Positions 50,450 through 62,837 are shown, counted from the first letter of the stretch. The stretch: 64,000 bases of DNA from Sinorhizobium sp. A49 (GCF_002002725.1 NZ_MUNW01000062.1:310001-374000), one strand, 5' to 3'. Program-made: numbers and translations. Notes: generated by a model not told the origin, from the letters alone.

Positions 50450-52621
50450 ATGACCCGTGCGCAACAGCTCGGCGTCGTGATCGGTCTGGCCGTCGTTGCC
50501 GTCCTGACATTGCTGCGCGCCAGCGACCCGCAACTCTTGAAGCAAGGGCGCGACGTTACCTTCGATGAATATCAACGGCTGTCCCCGCGCGCCTACGAGA
50601 CCATGCCGGTCAAGGTCGTCGATATCGACGAAGCGTCGCTGCGCGCCTTTGGGCAATGGCCCTGGCCGCGAGACAGGCTGGCGAAGCTGACCGACCGACT
50701 TGTGGAGATGGGGGCGTCGGCGATTGCCTTCGACATCCTGTTTGCCGAACCGGACCGGCTGTCGCCGCGCACCGTGCTGCGCGACGTGCCCGAAATCGAT
50801 CCGTCGCTGCTTAAGCGCCTGCCCGACAATGACGAGGTCTTTGCCAGGTCGATCGCGGAAAAGCCTGTTGTCCTCGGCTTTGGCCTGACCAATGAAGGAA
50901 GCTACCTGCCGCCGGTCAAAGCCGGCTTCGCCTTCACCGGCGAAAGCCCCATTGGTGCGCCGCCGCGCATCCGCGCCGCCACGCCGCTTCGACCGCAATT
51001 GGAGAGCAATGCCGCAGGACTCGGCCATATCAGCCTCAACCCCGGTGACTCCTCGGCCGTCGTGCGCGCGGTACCGTTGTTCTTGAGCGACGGTCAGCAG
51101 CTCTACCCCAGTCTTGCGCTAGAGGCGCTGCGCGTGGCGCAAGGCGGCTCAACCTATGTGCTGGCCGGGGCGCCCGATGTGCCGGATACGCTGACGGCTG
51201 CAAAGATCGGGGATTTCGTCGTGCCGGTGACCGCTTCCGGCGAACTCTGGCTCTATGTCAGTCCGGATACGACCGAGCGCTATGTCTCCGCCCGGCGCGT
51301 TCTCGAGGATGCCGACGTATCCCCCGATATCGCTGCCGCGATCGAAGGCAGTATCGTCTTCATCGGCACCTCTGCCGCCGGCCTGCAGGACGTGCGCACG
51401 ACGGCGCTCGGGCAGAACGTTCCCGGTGTCTCGCTGCACGCCCAGATCGTCGAGCAGATCCTCTCCGGCCGTTATCTCTCGCGTCCGGACTGGGCCAATG
51501 GGCTGGAAATCCTGTCGATTGCGGTTGCCGGCTGCCTGCTCGTGTTGCTGACGACCTTCGTCAGTCCTATCGTGGCGCTTGCCTGCGGCCTGGCGATCAC
51601 GGCGCTGGCACTCGTCGCTTCCTGGGTTGCATTCTCCTATGCCGGTCTGCTGTTCGATCCGCTGGCGCCCATCCTGGCGGCGTCCATCACCCACTTCTCG
51701 GCGACGGCCTTCCGTTTCCTCGTCACCGACCGCGAGCGCCGCGAGGTCCGCCAGGCCTTCGGCCGCTATCTCTCTCCCTCGCTGCTCTACCGGATAGAGC
51801 ACAACCGCAACGCCCTTCGCCTCGGTGGCGACGATCGCGAGCTTACCGTGATGTTCGTCGATGTACGCAGCTTCACCGAGATCAGCGAGCGCATGGCACC
51901 GACCGATGTCGTTGCCTTTCTCAACACGCTGCTCGATGCGCTCAGCCGGCATGTGCTTGCAAACGAGGGCACGCTCGACAAGTTCATCGGCGATTCGATC
52001 ATGGCATTCTGGAACGCACCGGTCGATGTCGCCAACCACCCGAGAAAGGCGCTGCGCGCCGCACTTGGCATGCGCGAAACCCTGGCGCGGCTCAATGCCG
52101 ACGACGCCTTCGGCTTCGGTGCGGTGCAGGATGTCGGTATCGGCATCGGCATCCATACGGGGATCGCCTGCGTCGGCAACATGGGCGCGGAGACGCGCTT
52201 CAACTATTCGGCTGTCGGCGACACCGTCAACATCGCCGCCCGCATCGAGGCAGCCTGCAAGGACGTGAGCTTCGACATCCTGGTATCCGAGGCGACGGCG
52301 CAGGCCTTGCCCGGCTGCGCATTGCTGGAAGCAGGCGCCCTGGGGCTGAAAGGAAAGACGACGCGGACCCGGCTGTTTGCCGTTGCGGGCGACGAAGACG
52401 TCGCCGCATCGCCCGATTTCGGCGAATTGCAACACCTTCATTCAAGACTGGTCGAAAACCTGCGTGTGCGCACGTCGGCCAGCCGCAGCCTTGCCAACGC
52501 CGCCAAGCTGAAGGGAGCGACCATCACGCCCGGCCTGGTGAAGTTCTACGGCAGGATCACCCGTCGCTCCGACCATTTCGCCGAAGTCCCCGCCGATCAG
52601 GCCAGCCGCATCGCCGAATAG
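50450..52621 (+). CDS. CHASE2-domain class III adenylate cyclase
   Basis: 723 residues. One N-terminal helix (about 8-22) is followed by a periplasmic CHASE2 sensor domain (about 30-330), then two to three helices (about 350-420) and a cytoplasmic class III cyclase domain (about 460-640) with metal Asp residues in TVMFVDVRSFTE and FIGDSIMAFWNAP and the catalytic Asn/Arg in VGDTVNIAARIEA. It couples an extracytoplasmic signal to cAMP production. It is seven bases from the TPR cyclase gene and ends four bases from the convergent FecR-domain gene, a common genomic partner of CHASE2 proteins. Confidence 0.9.
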   Translation: MTRAQQLGVVIGLAVVAVLTLLRASDPQLLKQGRDVTFDEYQRLSPRAYETMPVKVVDIDEASLRAFGQWPWPRDRLAKLTDRLVEMGASAIAFDILFAEPDRLSPRTVLRDVPEIDPSLLKRLPDNDEVFARSIAEKPVVLGFGLTNEGSYLPPVKAGFAFTGESPIGAPPRIRAATPLRPQLESNAAGLGHISLNPGDSSAVVRAVPLFLSDGQQLYPSLALEALRVAQGGSTYVLAGAPDVPDTLTAAKIGDFVVPVTASGELWLYVSPDTTERYVSARRVLEDADVSPDIAAAIEGSIVFIGTSAAGLQDVRTTALGQNVPGVSLHAQIVEQILSGRYLSRPDWANGLEILSIAVAGCLLVLLTTFVSPIVALACGLAITALALVASWVAFSYAGLLFDPLAPILAASITHFSATAFRFLVTDRERREVRQAFGRYLSPSLLYRIEHNRNALRLGGDDRELTVMFVDVRSFTEISERMAPTDVVAFLNTLLDALSRHVLANEGTLDKFIGDSIMAFWNAPVDVANHPRKALRAALGMRETLARLNADDAFGFGAVQDVGIGIGIHTGIACVGNMGAETRFNYSAVGDTVNIAARIEAACKDVSFDILVSEATAQALPGCALLEAGALGLKGKTTRTRLFAVAGDEDVAASPDFGELQHLHSRLVENLRVRTSASRSLANAAKLKGATITPGLVKFYGRITRRSDHFAEVPADQASRIAE

Positions 52622-52624
52622 CGA

Positions 52625-53713
52625 TCAATCATCGTCGTTGTCGCGGTCGTTTCGATCGCGGTCACGGCCGCCATGGCGATCATTGTTGCCATCGCCGTGA
52701 TCGCGATCGGCGCGCTCGCCCCCGTTGTCATTGTCATTGCCGCCACCGCGGCCGTCGTTGTCGGAACCAGACGAGCCCTGATCGTCGTGATTGCCTCCGC
52801 CGCCACCCTGCCCGTGGTCCCCGTGATCGTCATCGCGATCCTTGTCGTGATGGCCGTGCTCCTTGTCCCGGTCCGGCTTGTCCCGGTCGGGTTTGTCGCG
52901 ATCCGGTTTCTCGTGATGCGGCTTTTCGGCGTGCGGCTTTTCCGATCTGGGTTTCTCCGGCTTGGGCTCCTCGCGCTCGATCGGCGCCTGCTGTGGCGTG
53001 ACCCGCGCCGGCGGACGCTCGATATCCTCGCGAACCGCGGCCTGCAGCCCGCAGCCAGCACCGACTGCGCCGATCGTGCCGGAAAGCCTCTGACCGCCGG
53101 ACAGGAAAGGCAGGGCCTGCGCATTGCCGAGGCTGCGCAATGTGCGCTGGCTGACGCGCGCCGCCCGGCTGACCCCACCGCCGGGTGTGGCAACGACACA
53201 ATCGCAGCGCCGCGTCAGCTGCCGGCAACCACCGGCGCCGCAAAAGCTGGCTGCACCATTCAGCAGCACGACCGCCGTCGTGCCGTCGCGCCCCACATAG
53301 AAATCGAACGCCGTGCCACGCACGCCGATGGTGCCGGCCGGCGTGACGATTTCGTAGGCCGAATGTTTGGACTTGCCGCTGACCCAGCGAAAGGTGCCTT
53401 TGGCGGCCATGATCGTCAGCTTCTTCACCGACTTGGTGCCGTCATAGACGAATTTGTCGATGACCACGGAAGAGCCCCAGCCGACGGCGAGCTTGGTCCC
53501 GTCCTGAAACACGAACTGACCAAGACCGGACTTCGACGTCCGGATCCGTTCGTCCCGGTAGACCGGGTCCCTGACCGCCAACGGACCGCTCGCGCCGGAC
53601 ACTTCGGTCCTGATCGAGACCGCCCGACCGACGGGTTCGGCCGCAAAGCTCGTGGCAGGAAAAAGAAGCATGGCACGAAAAGCGATAAGGGCGGCACCAC
53701 GCAAACGCGACAT
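52625..53713 (-). CDS. FecR-domain protein with highly charged C-terminal tail
   Basis: 362 residues from the ATG at 53713, preceded by GGAGGGGG (the longer frame would need a TTG). Signal peptide about 1-25. A FecR domain follows (IDKFVYDGTKSVKKLTIMAA and YEIVTPAGTIGVRGTAFDFY are hallmark segments), then Cys-rich loops (FCGAGGCRQLTRRCDC). From about residue 240 the tail is low-complexity Lys/Pro/Glu, then Asp/Arg/Gly/Asn/His-rich. The soluble FecR domain with a CHASE2 cyclase on the other strand suggests that it may supply or sense the periplasmic signal. The tail may bind metal or calcium. Confidence 0.82.
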   Translation of the reverse strand: MSRLRGAALIAFRAMLLFPATSFAAEPVGRAVSIRTEVSGASGPLAVRDPVYRDERIRTSKSGLGQFVFQDGTKLAVGWGSSVVIDKFVYDGTKSVKKLTIMAAKGTFRWVSGKSKHSAYEIVTPAGTIGVRGTAFDFYVGRDGTTAVVLLNGAASFCGAGGCRQLTRRCDCVVATPGGGVSRAARVSQRTLRSLGNAQALPFLSGGQRLSGTIGAVGAGCGLQAAVREDIERPPARVTPQQAPIEREEPKPEKPRSEKPHAEKPHHEKPDRDKPDRDKPDRDKEHGHHDKDRDDDHGDHGQGGGGGNHDDQGSSGSDNDGRGGGNDNDNGGERADRDHGDGNNDRHGGRDRDRNDRDNDDD

Positions 53714-53928
53714 GGCCCCCTCCAAACGTCAATTGATATCATGCGGCAGGCTGGGGTGTCTTCTCGCCCATTCGGGGTAACCGGGCCGCAACCAGAACTC
53801 GCAGGAACTAATCCCTCCCGATTGCTCGCGCGAGCACCGAATCCCCGGGAATGCCCACAGCGCCAAGCTTTCCGGCTCGGAATCGCCATGCGCCAGATAC
53901 AATGCCAACTTGAAAAATCAACGGACGG

Positions 53929-54264
53929 TCAGAAGAAGGATGAGACGTAAATGCTGACAGCGAGCCCCATCGCCATCAAAGGCAAGCTGACGCGCGCGCG
54001 GCTGACAGTGAGCGGGGTCAAGCCAGCCGCGATCAGGATCACGATCGAGGCCAGCCCCGTGCCGATATACGCAGCCTTGCTGTCGTACCTCCACCGTCCG
54101 GCCACCGGTCCCTCGCTACCCCAGGGATAGCAATCGCTCTGAGACCCGGGCAAGCTGCAAGGACTGCCTTGCATTGCATCGAGAACATCTGAGATGAGCA
54201 GAACCGTGAGCGCCGCGATTACGACCTGCGCCATTAACTCGAGTTTCGTGGGTCGTCGTATCAT
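53929..54264 (-). CDS. Hypothetical small membrane protein
   Basis: 111 residues from the ATG at 54264. Three membrane helices (about 12-30, 66-82 and 88-108) with a periplasmic loop containing two cysteines (SPCSLPGSQSDCYPWG) that could form a disulfide. No family recognised. The start overlaps the stop of the upstream DUF3137 gene in ATGA, so it is translationally coupled to it and probably acts with it. Confidence 0.65.
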   Translation of the reverse strand: MIRRPTKLELMAQVVIAALTVLLISDVLDAMQGSPCSLPGSQSDCYPWGSEGPVAGRWRYDSKAAYIGTGLASIVILIAAGLTPLTVSRARVSLPLMAMGLAVSIYVSSFF

Positions 54265-55358
54265 GTCGTTTGCCCAATCCGATGCTGCGCCTGCATCAAA
54301 AGCCATGTCCCGAAGTGCTTCCGCTCAAAGCCAAACGCGCCGGAAACGACGTGAAGACCAAGCTGCGCACTATGCAATCGCAGCGCTGTCAACGGCAGAT
54401 GGCGTCGTTGCCCAAGCCGGCTCATGAGCCTGGCCGTCAGCGCCAGGCTCGCAAAATCCGAGATCATCGGCAGAACCTCCGCCTCCCTCATCTTGACGTA
54501 AGTGTTCGGCAATTCGAAGAAATTGCGCTTTGTCGGCACCAGGACGCAACAGCTCTCATCCCTCAGCAGCACATGCACGGAACCGAGCTCCCGGGTTTCC
54601 TCCAGGAAGGCGAGAGCGCTCGAAAGATCCCCGATCACGCGGGCACCGGCCTCCGGGTTGTCCGTCAAGAACTCATGGCCTTCCGCCATCGCGCTTCCGT
54701 CTGGCCTAACCCGCGTCAACTTCGTGCCAAATCGATCCTCAACAGGCAAGGCGCAGCCAAGAACTCCCTGCCGCTGGCGGGCCATCAGAATGCCGGGAAA
54801 CGGCGCCTGCAGCGCCGTGTGCAGGACAAATCCGCGGAACGACGGCGCCCCCGCCCCAGTGCCCATGTCCAACGTCAATTCATCCAGCGAAAACGAGGCG
54901 CCTTGATAGGTTCCGGAAAGGCTGTCGCCGCAGTCGGCCACATCGTGGCGGGTCATGCCTGTCTGGCGCAACGCGAGGGTCGCCGGCGATGCTTCGCCAT
55001 GCCGGTAAGTAAGATTGTCGACAAAGCCGAACAGCTCCGGCAGCAGCCTGTCGCGCGCATCCTGACGAAAGCGCTCGATCGAGGAGCGCGCCCGCAACAA
55101 CAGGCTCGCCGCCAAAAGCAGACCGACGAGAAGCGGCACTTCGGACCAATTCCTCCAACCGGCAAAGAGGAGCAGGCAGATCGTGGCGGGGGCCACGAAC
55201 CAGACGATCCTGCGGAACCACAGCTTGCGGATAACCGCCGACCACCCACGGCTGTACTGCGCGACAAGGGCGCCGATTTGCGCCATCGCCTCCGGTCCCG
55301 GCAAAATGCGGCCTGCCTCGGAATTCGCTTTCGCTCCAGGCCCTGCTGGCGGCGCCAT
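54261..55358 (-). CDS. DUF3137 membrane protein
   Basis: 365 residues from the ATG at 55358, preceded by AAGGGGGA; an ATG at 55379 is in frame. A helical hairpin (about residues 44-90) is followed by a cytoplasmic DUF3137-like domain with GSYQGASFSLDELTL-type segments and RGFVLHTALQAPFPGILMARQ, and the C-terminal LPMISDFASLALTARLMSRL helix. The function is unknown; similar proteins are often called Galanin-type or hypothetical. It overlaps the small membrane-protein gene that follows. Confidence 0.7.
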   Translation of the reverse strand: MAPPAGPGAKANSEAGRILPGPEAMAQIGALVAQYSRGWSAVIRKLWFRRIVWFVAPATICLLLFAGWRNWSEVPLLVGLLLAASLLLRARSSIERFRQDARDRLLPELFGFVDNLTYRHGEASPATLALRQTGMTRHDVADCGDSLSGTYQGASFSLDELTLDMGTGAGAPSFRGFVLHTALQAPFPGILMARQRQGVLGCALPVEDRFGTKLTRVRPDGSAMAEGHEFLTDNPEAGARVIGDLSSALAFLEETRELGSVHVLLRDESCCVLVPTKRNFFELPNTYVKMREAEVLPMISDFASLALTARLMSRLGQRRHLPLTALRLHSAQLGLHVVSGAFGFERKHFGTWLLMQAQHRIGQTT

Positions 55359-55655
55359 TTCCGTTCCCCCTTGGCCCATTCGGCCGCCATTGTCGGCTGT
55401 TCAATAGAGCTGGAATCAATGACGGCAAAGATGCAGCAGCACCGGTGCGGCAGCAAGCTCCAGTTGTTCGCCCTCGAATTTCGATCGCACATGCGCCCGG
55501 AGACCGCCTCTCCCCATTGGCTGGCAAGATCGGCCAGCTACGTGCGCAAGCCGTCACGACAGGGCCGGTAAATCCCGGAAAATTCCGCAAGATTCGTTTC
55601 CCTTTTGTACTCATTCCCCCTTTATTTTCGTTAGGACTCTGTCCATATTCCCGCC

Positions 55656-58730
<3,075 letters not shown>

Positions 58731-58777
58731 ACCAACCCTGCAGTGTCAACGGCGGGCAACCGCCGAGGCCCGCGCCC

Positions 58778-58795
58778 CTACACCTACACCTACAC
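58778..58795. repeat. Tandem hexamer CTACAC x3
   Basis: Three perfect copies of a six-base unit overlap the stop codon of the reverse-strand gene at 58790. Slippage by whole units would not shift frame. Confidence 0.6.
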
Positions 58796-59545
58796 CTTCA
58801 TCTCCGCCAACGCCCGATGCAGCGGCGCATCGGAAATCTGGATTGCACCCGTGAACGGGATGTCCATGTCCAGCACGATAAAAACCGAGCCGGCGATGAA
58901 GAGCGCCGAAACCAAAAACATGGTGATGACGATGGCGTTTGGTGGGGCGCGGTAGCCGAAGCTGGCGAAGACCAGCGTCATCCAGGCGATCAGCATGCCG
59001 ATGACGGGCATCGGGATCGCGCCTTCCGATTGCTCGACGATCGTCCAGCGTTGATCGACGATGCGGTTATACTGCTCGCGTGCTTCTGCCAGCATGGATT
59101 CATGCAGACTGTCGGCCGGCTGGATGGACGCAAGGCTGTTGCCGACAGTGTCCAGCCGCTGCTGGCCGGCATTGCGCGCTTCATGCAGCGCATCGTTGAC
59201 GCGCTCGGGGTTGGCGATCGCCGCTTCCACATAGGCGATCAGATATTGCCGGGCATCGTTGCCGGCGAGGCCATAGGTCCTGAGCGTGCGGTCGAGCAGG
59301 ATCAGGTTGGTGGCAAAGGAATGCACATTGTCGTCGATACCCTCGAAGGTGTTCTTGGCCGAATTGATCATCAGGCCGAAAACCAGCGACGCCATGACGA
59401 CAAAAATGTTGGCGACGAGCCGGACGACGGTGTTGGTATCGTCATCGCGATGGCGCGCCGGCAGCTTGGGGTAGACATGCATCATGCCGAGAGCTGCGAC
59501 ACTCAGGCAGAGAAAAGCGGCAACGGCAATCAAGATCGCACTCAT
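58790..59545 (-). CDS. DUF4239-like membrane protein
   Basis: 251 residues from the ATG at 59545 (MSAILIAVAAFLCL). Two N-terminal helices (about 3-23 and 45-65), a long helical soluble segment (about 70-180, e.g. NTFEGIDDNVHSFATNLILL) and two C-terminal helices (about 185-205 and 212-235) give a bestrophin-like DUF4239 layout. The function of the family is unknown. A 26-bp-arm palindrome lies 57 bases upstream of the start, and a tandem hexamer overlaps the stop. Confidence 0.72.
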   Translation of the reverse strand: MSAILIAVAAFLCLSVAALGMMHVYPKLPARHRDDDTNTVVRLVANIFVVMASLVFGLMINSAKNTFEGIDDNVHSFATNLILLDRTLRTYGLAGNDARQYLIAYVEAAIANPERVNDALHEARNAGQQRLDTVGNSLASIQPADSLHESMLAEAREQYNRIVDQRWTIVEQSEGAIPMPVIGMLIAWMTLVFASFGYRAPPNAIVITMFLVSALFIAGSVFIVLDMDIPFTGAIQISDAPLHRALAEMKV

Positions 59546-59601
59546 TCCAGCCCCGCTCCTGCTGCGCCGCCGCCCTCTGGGTCGGGGCAAATCAATGTCC
59601 C

Positions 59602-59659
59602 CTGCCGCATGTTTCTATCCTCAAATCCTATTCGATTTGGGGATAGAAACATGCGGCAG
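59602..59659. repeat. Near-perfect palindrome with 26-bp arms
   Basis: Arms 59602-59627 and 59634-59659 (outer part CTGCCGCATGTTTCTATCC) match with one T/C difference, which would be a G-U pair in RNA; the loop is six bases. No T-tract follows on either strand, so it is not a classical terminator. The next 45 bases (59661-59705) contain a second, imperfect GC-rich hairpin. It sits between two reverse-strand genes. It may be a copy of a small repetitive intergenic element or a structural recognition site. Confidence 0.8.
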
Positions 59660-59835
59660 TTCAAAGTGCTACAGCGCCCTTTGCGCGTCCAACAAGGCAC
59701 GCGGCGCCGCAGGATAGGGCCTTTGGCGATGCGCGCACCGAACCTTTGCAATGTCGGATCCGGCGGCCGCTCGACATTCAGGGCAAGATATTTTGGCCGG
59801 GGCCGGATCATCGCCTCGCGATTGCCGGCTTCACC

Positions 59836-60558
59836 TCAGTTGCCGTCGCTGGCCGTCGCCTGGCCCAGCACCCCCACCAGCGCCTTGCCATCGGTGAAAT
59901 ACGGATCGCCGCCGCCATTGCGTCCGGTCGTGGTGGCACCGATGCCGGGGATCTCGTAGGTCGATGCGATCTGACCGGCCTTCTGCAGATCCGTCATCAC
60001 CAGGTTTCGTTCGGCATCCAGATCCGGGCCGATATGATGGGTGATCTGGCCCGTATCGTGGCTGAAGCCGACGCCGCGGTCGAAGCTGGCCGAGCCGAGC
60101 CAGAGCGACCCGCCACCCTCGGCGGCCTGGTTGCTCAACCAGAAGCGCACATGGTTGCGCTCGTCGGCGCTTTTGCCGACCGGCTTTTCGAACGCCAGAT
60201 CCTGTTTCCTGCCCTCGAAGAACAACGGGCTGACCGGCGCATCGAGGTCGGGCCGATCCAGCACCACGCTCAAGCCGATATCGACCGACGAGCGAAGCGT
60301 GATCTTGTCGGCCGGATCCCAGCCGGCCGCCGCGAAGGCGCGGATAACCTGCTCTTTCGAGCCGACAAGGCCGACATTGATGGGGTCGCCGGGGATATCC
60401 TGTTCTGTGGTGGTCACCATGGAGCTGAGACCGTCAATCCGGCTGCGGTCGCGGAAAAGCCAGAGGTCCGGCAGCAGGAAGTAGCTGATCAGCAGATAGG
60501 CTATGAGCCCGGCGGAAAGGACGCTCAACACTGCACGAAGTTTGCTGTGGCGGGTCAT
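59836..60558 (-). CDS. LssY C-terminal-domain protein
   Basis: 240 residues from the ATG at 60558. One N-terminal membrane helix (about 8-28) and a periplasmic LssY_C domain: INVGLVGSKEQVIRAFAAAG, then ADKITLRSSVDIGLSVVLDR, RKQDLAFEKPVGKSADERNH and FSHDTGQITHHIGPDLDAER. The domain was named from a Legionella type I secretion locus and is often fused to PAP2-type phosphatases; its function is unknown. The open frame extends to 60726, but the membrane anchor starts at 60558. Confidence 0.82.
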   Translation of the reverse strand: MTRHSKLRAVLSVLSAGLIAYLLISYFLLPDLWLFRDRSRIDGLSSMVTTTEQDIPGDPINVGLVGSKEQVIRAFAAAGWDPADKITLRSSVDIGLSVVLDRPDLDAPVSPLFFEGRKQDLAFEKPVGKSADERNHVRFWLSNQAAEGGGSLWLGSASFDRGVGFSHDTGQITHHIGPDLDAERNLVMTDLQKAGQIASTYEIPGIGATTTGRNGGGDPYFTDGKALVGVLGQATASDGN

Positions 60559-61090
60559 CTGCGTTCCCCTCGATCCCGGTGCGGCGATATCAGCTAAACC
60601 CGATACGGCCCGGAAAGCAACGGGGCGGCAACCGTGCGATCCTGCCCGCCCGCGCCGCCGTTCCATCGTCGTCTCGGCAGACCCGCCGCCTGCGCTATCG
60701 ACCGAGGTGGCCACCTGCCCATCCACGTTCCGGATACCGGGACGGCGCCGACATCCGCAACCGGGCAGCGTGGATGAAGGAGCAGCGTCTCACGCCGATC
60801 ATGGCCCGCATGCACATGAATTCATCCGGCCCGCACGAAGCAGGATCGACGGGCTTTCAATCGCGGGGGCGATCGGCTGCAGCGCCGCACATCAAGTGTG
60901 ACACGCAAAAATCACCGTAACGCCTTCTATTTCATAAATAATTCATTCATGAAATCGATCCTGACCCAAGGAATTATGCAGGACCGACGACGGGTGGCAG
61001 GTCCCGAACGGCCGGCAGCTCGATCAGGATCGTGCAGCGCCTCTACCGCAAGATGCTGCCGCGCCGCCTTCAACAGGATGCGCACTGCCT
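60559..61090. other. Intergenic region, no gene recognised
   Basis: About 530 bases between the LssY-C and J-domain genes, both on the reverse strand. It holds an AT-rich pocket near 60925-60960 with the inverted repeat TTTCAT...ATGAAA, probably part of the promoter region. Frames crossing it are Arg/Pro-rich shadows. Confidence 0.4.
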
Positions 61091-61678
61091 CTACTCCGCC
61101 GCGTGCGCCTTAACCTCCAGCGCCTCCAGCTCGTAGGAGTAGCCTTCCAGCATTTCATAGGCCTGCTCGATGGTCTTGATCTGCTCCTCGGTGGTCTTGA
61201 TCGCCTCGGCAATCGAGCGGGAGCGAGCGCGCAGCATCGAACCGAGCACATCTGTCTCCGGCCGGCGACCGAGACGGTCGAGGTGCTTGCGCACGCGGGC
61301 GCGGTGGCGCTCCAGCTCGAGGATGTGGAAGCGGCTCTTGACGATATCGTCGGAGAGTTTGCGGCGCATGGCGGCAACGGGATCGAAGCTGCCGGGCTCG
61401 CGCTCGTCGAGGATGAAGTCGTTGACCAGCGTCTCCAGCATCATCAGACCCTTGAGATCGCGCGGTTCGGCAAGCTGCGGGTCGTAGCCTGTGTCGTCGA
61501 AGACCTTCCGGCGCACCGGGTCCTTCAGGAGTTCATAGACCGCCTGCAGCCGGGCAAATTGCTCGGCATCGCCGCCAGAGTCGGGATGGGCCGCCTTGGC
61601 CGCCTTGCGATAGGCCGTGCGGATGGTCTGGTCGTTCGCGTCGCGGTCTACGCCAAGCATCTCGTAGGGATCGATCAC
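61091..61678 (-). CDS. J-domain (DnaJ-like) protein
   Basis: 195 residues. Residues 1-65 are a J domain (MIDPYEMLGVDRDANDQTIR, YRKAAKAAHPDSGGD with the essential His-Pro-Asp, then FARLQAVYELLKDPVRRKVF). The rest is a charged helical region (e.g. SRFHILELERHRARVRKHLD), probably coiled coil, with no Gly/Phe-rich or zinc-finger part, so it is a class III J protein. It would deliver a specific client to DnaK. The client is unknown. Confidence 0.87.
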   Translation of the reverse strand: MIDPYEMLGVDRDANDQTIRTAYRKAAKAAHPDSGGDAEQFARLQAVYELLKDPVRRKVFDDTGYDPQLAEPRDLKGLMMLETLVNDFILDEREPGSFDPVAAMRRKLSDDIVKSRFHILELERHRARVRKHLDRLGRRPETDVLGSMLRARSRSIAEAIKTTEEQIKTIEQAYEMLEGYSYELEALEVKAHAAE

Positions 61679-62443
61679 GCTGCCCCCTGTTCGTCTCGCA
61701 TTCCGATTTCTCCGCCTGACCTAACGCACGTACCGGAAGACCGGAACCAATCACCGGTAAAGCCTGCGCGTTATCCCAAACATGTTCAAGTGCTGATGCG
61801 ATGTGAAAGGGATCAGCGTCGCACACCGCCGCCGCGCTCATCGGGGCAATGCCCGTCCGTGGCGGCGGCGCGCACGTTCGGTCGTGGTCGGGACGAAATT
61901 GTGGTGAGAAACGGGTCTTCCCCGATTTTTACGCGCCACGCGCGCGCCGAGCGGGAGCCGACCGAGCGCGCGGCGCCCGCAGGATCGGCTGGCCCCTACA
62001 GTCACATTCGGCATCGCCTTCGATATCCCCCGGACGTTGGGCCATGTTGCCGCCGGTCGAGAAGAAAAGATATTGCGTGACGGATACCGCAGCTCGTCAT
62101 GCCTGCGCAGGCCAGTGCTCGCGCCGCGTGCGGCCGCAGGTCCAAAACCCCTGAGAATGCTGTGGTTGATGGCTCATTTTCCCGAAATATGCCACGCGAA
62201 TGGGTCTTGCCTTTTTTTGCAAATACTGTCACTGCTGCTACCGTTCGGGCGTTTTCAATCCCGGAGACTGGACTTTCTCTTTTGTGCCCGGCTTGCCGGG
62301 CCGGCCGGAAGCGGCAAATGGACGTTCTTTCCCCGTTATCGTGACTACTCGACGCCTATCCGCTTGCATGCGGAAGACGACACACCCACATCCTCACGGG
62401 GGCGCGGGTAAAGCTTTAAGACTGAAGGAAAAGGACTTCTTCC
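61679..62443. other. Long region upstream of the cold-shock gene
   Basis: 765 bases, of which the right part is likely to be the promoter and structured 5' leader usual for cold-shock genes. The segment just before the start codon is purine-rich (AAGGAAAAGGA). A GC-rich self-complementary stretch (CCGGCTTGCCGGGCCGGCCGG) of 21 bases near 62290 may fold. No protein-coding frame is convincing. Confidence 0.4.
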
Positions 62444-62656
62444 ATGGCCACTAAGGGCACCGTAAAATTCTTCAACCAGGACAAGGGTTTTGGTTTCATC
62501 ACGCCGGACGGCGGCGCTAAGGACGTATTCGTCCACATCTCCGCTGTACAGGCCGCTGGCCTTGCTACGCTGAAGGACGGCCAGGTTGTCACGTTCGACA
62601 CCGAAGCTGACCGCATGGGCAAGGGCCCGAAGGCCGTCAACATCCAGGCTTCGTAA
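62444..62656 (+). CDS. Cold-shock protein (CspA family)
   Basis: 70 residues, a complete cold-shock domain with both RNA-binding motifs: KGFGFI (RNP1) in [14 protein letters not shown] and VFVHIS (RNP2) in [14 protein letters not shown]. It binds single-stranded RNA/DNA and melts RNA structure. AAGGAAAAGGA upstream gives strong translation. A good terminator follows, so it is a monocistronic unit with a long leader. Confidence 0.95.
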   Translation: MATKGTVKFFNQDKGFGFITPDGGAKDVFVHISAVQAAGLATLKDGQVVTFDTEADRMGKGPKAVNIQAS

Positions 62657-62685
62657 GCCGGATCGTCCGACTGGACTTTTGGAAG

Positions 62686-62717
62686 CGGCGCTCCTCTGGG
62701 GGCGCCGTTTTCGTTTT
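62686..62717 (+). terminator. Intrinsic terminator of the cold-shock gene
   Basis: CGGCGCTCC pairs with GGGGCGCCG (one G-T pair) around a four-base loop, followed by TTTTCGTTTT, 30 bases after the stop codon. Confidence 0.85.
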
Positions 62718-62837
62718 GGGCTGATCGTTTCTGCTGCAGTTGCGCAGCCATCACCGGTGACGTGGTCCCGGCGGCTTAACCGCTACGACGCGTACGCCCG
62801 CAGCCGATCAAGCGACGAGCAGCCTCGATCAAAAGAC

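Noticed and set aside
49286-51028. 580-codon reverse frame across the two cyclase genes
   Set aside because: Crosses the junction of two genuine genes on the other strand and has no domain.
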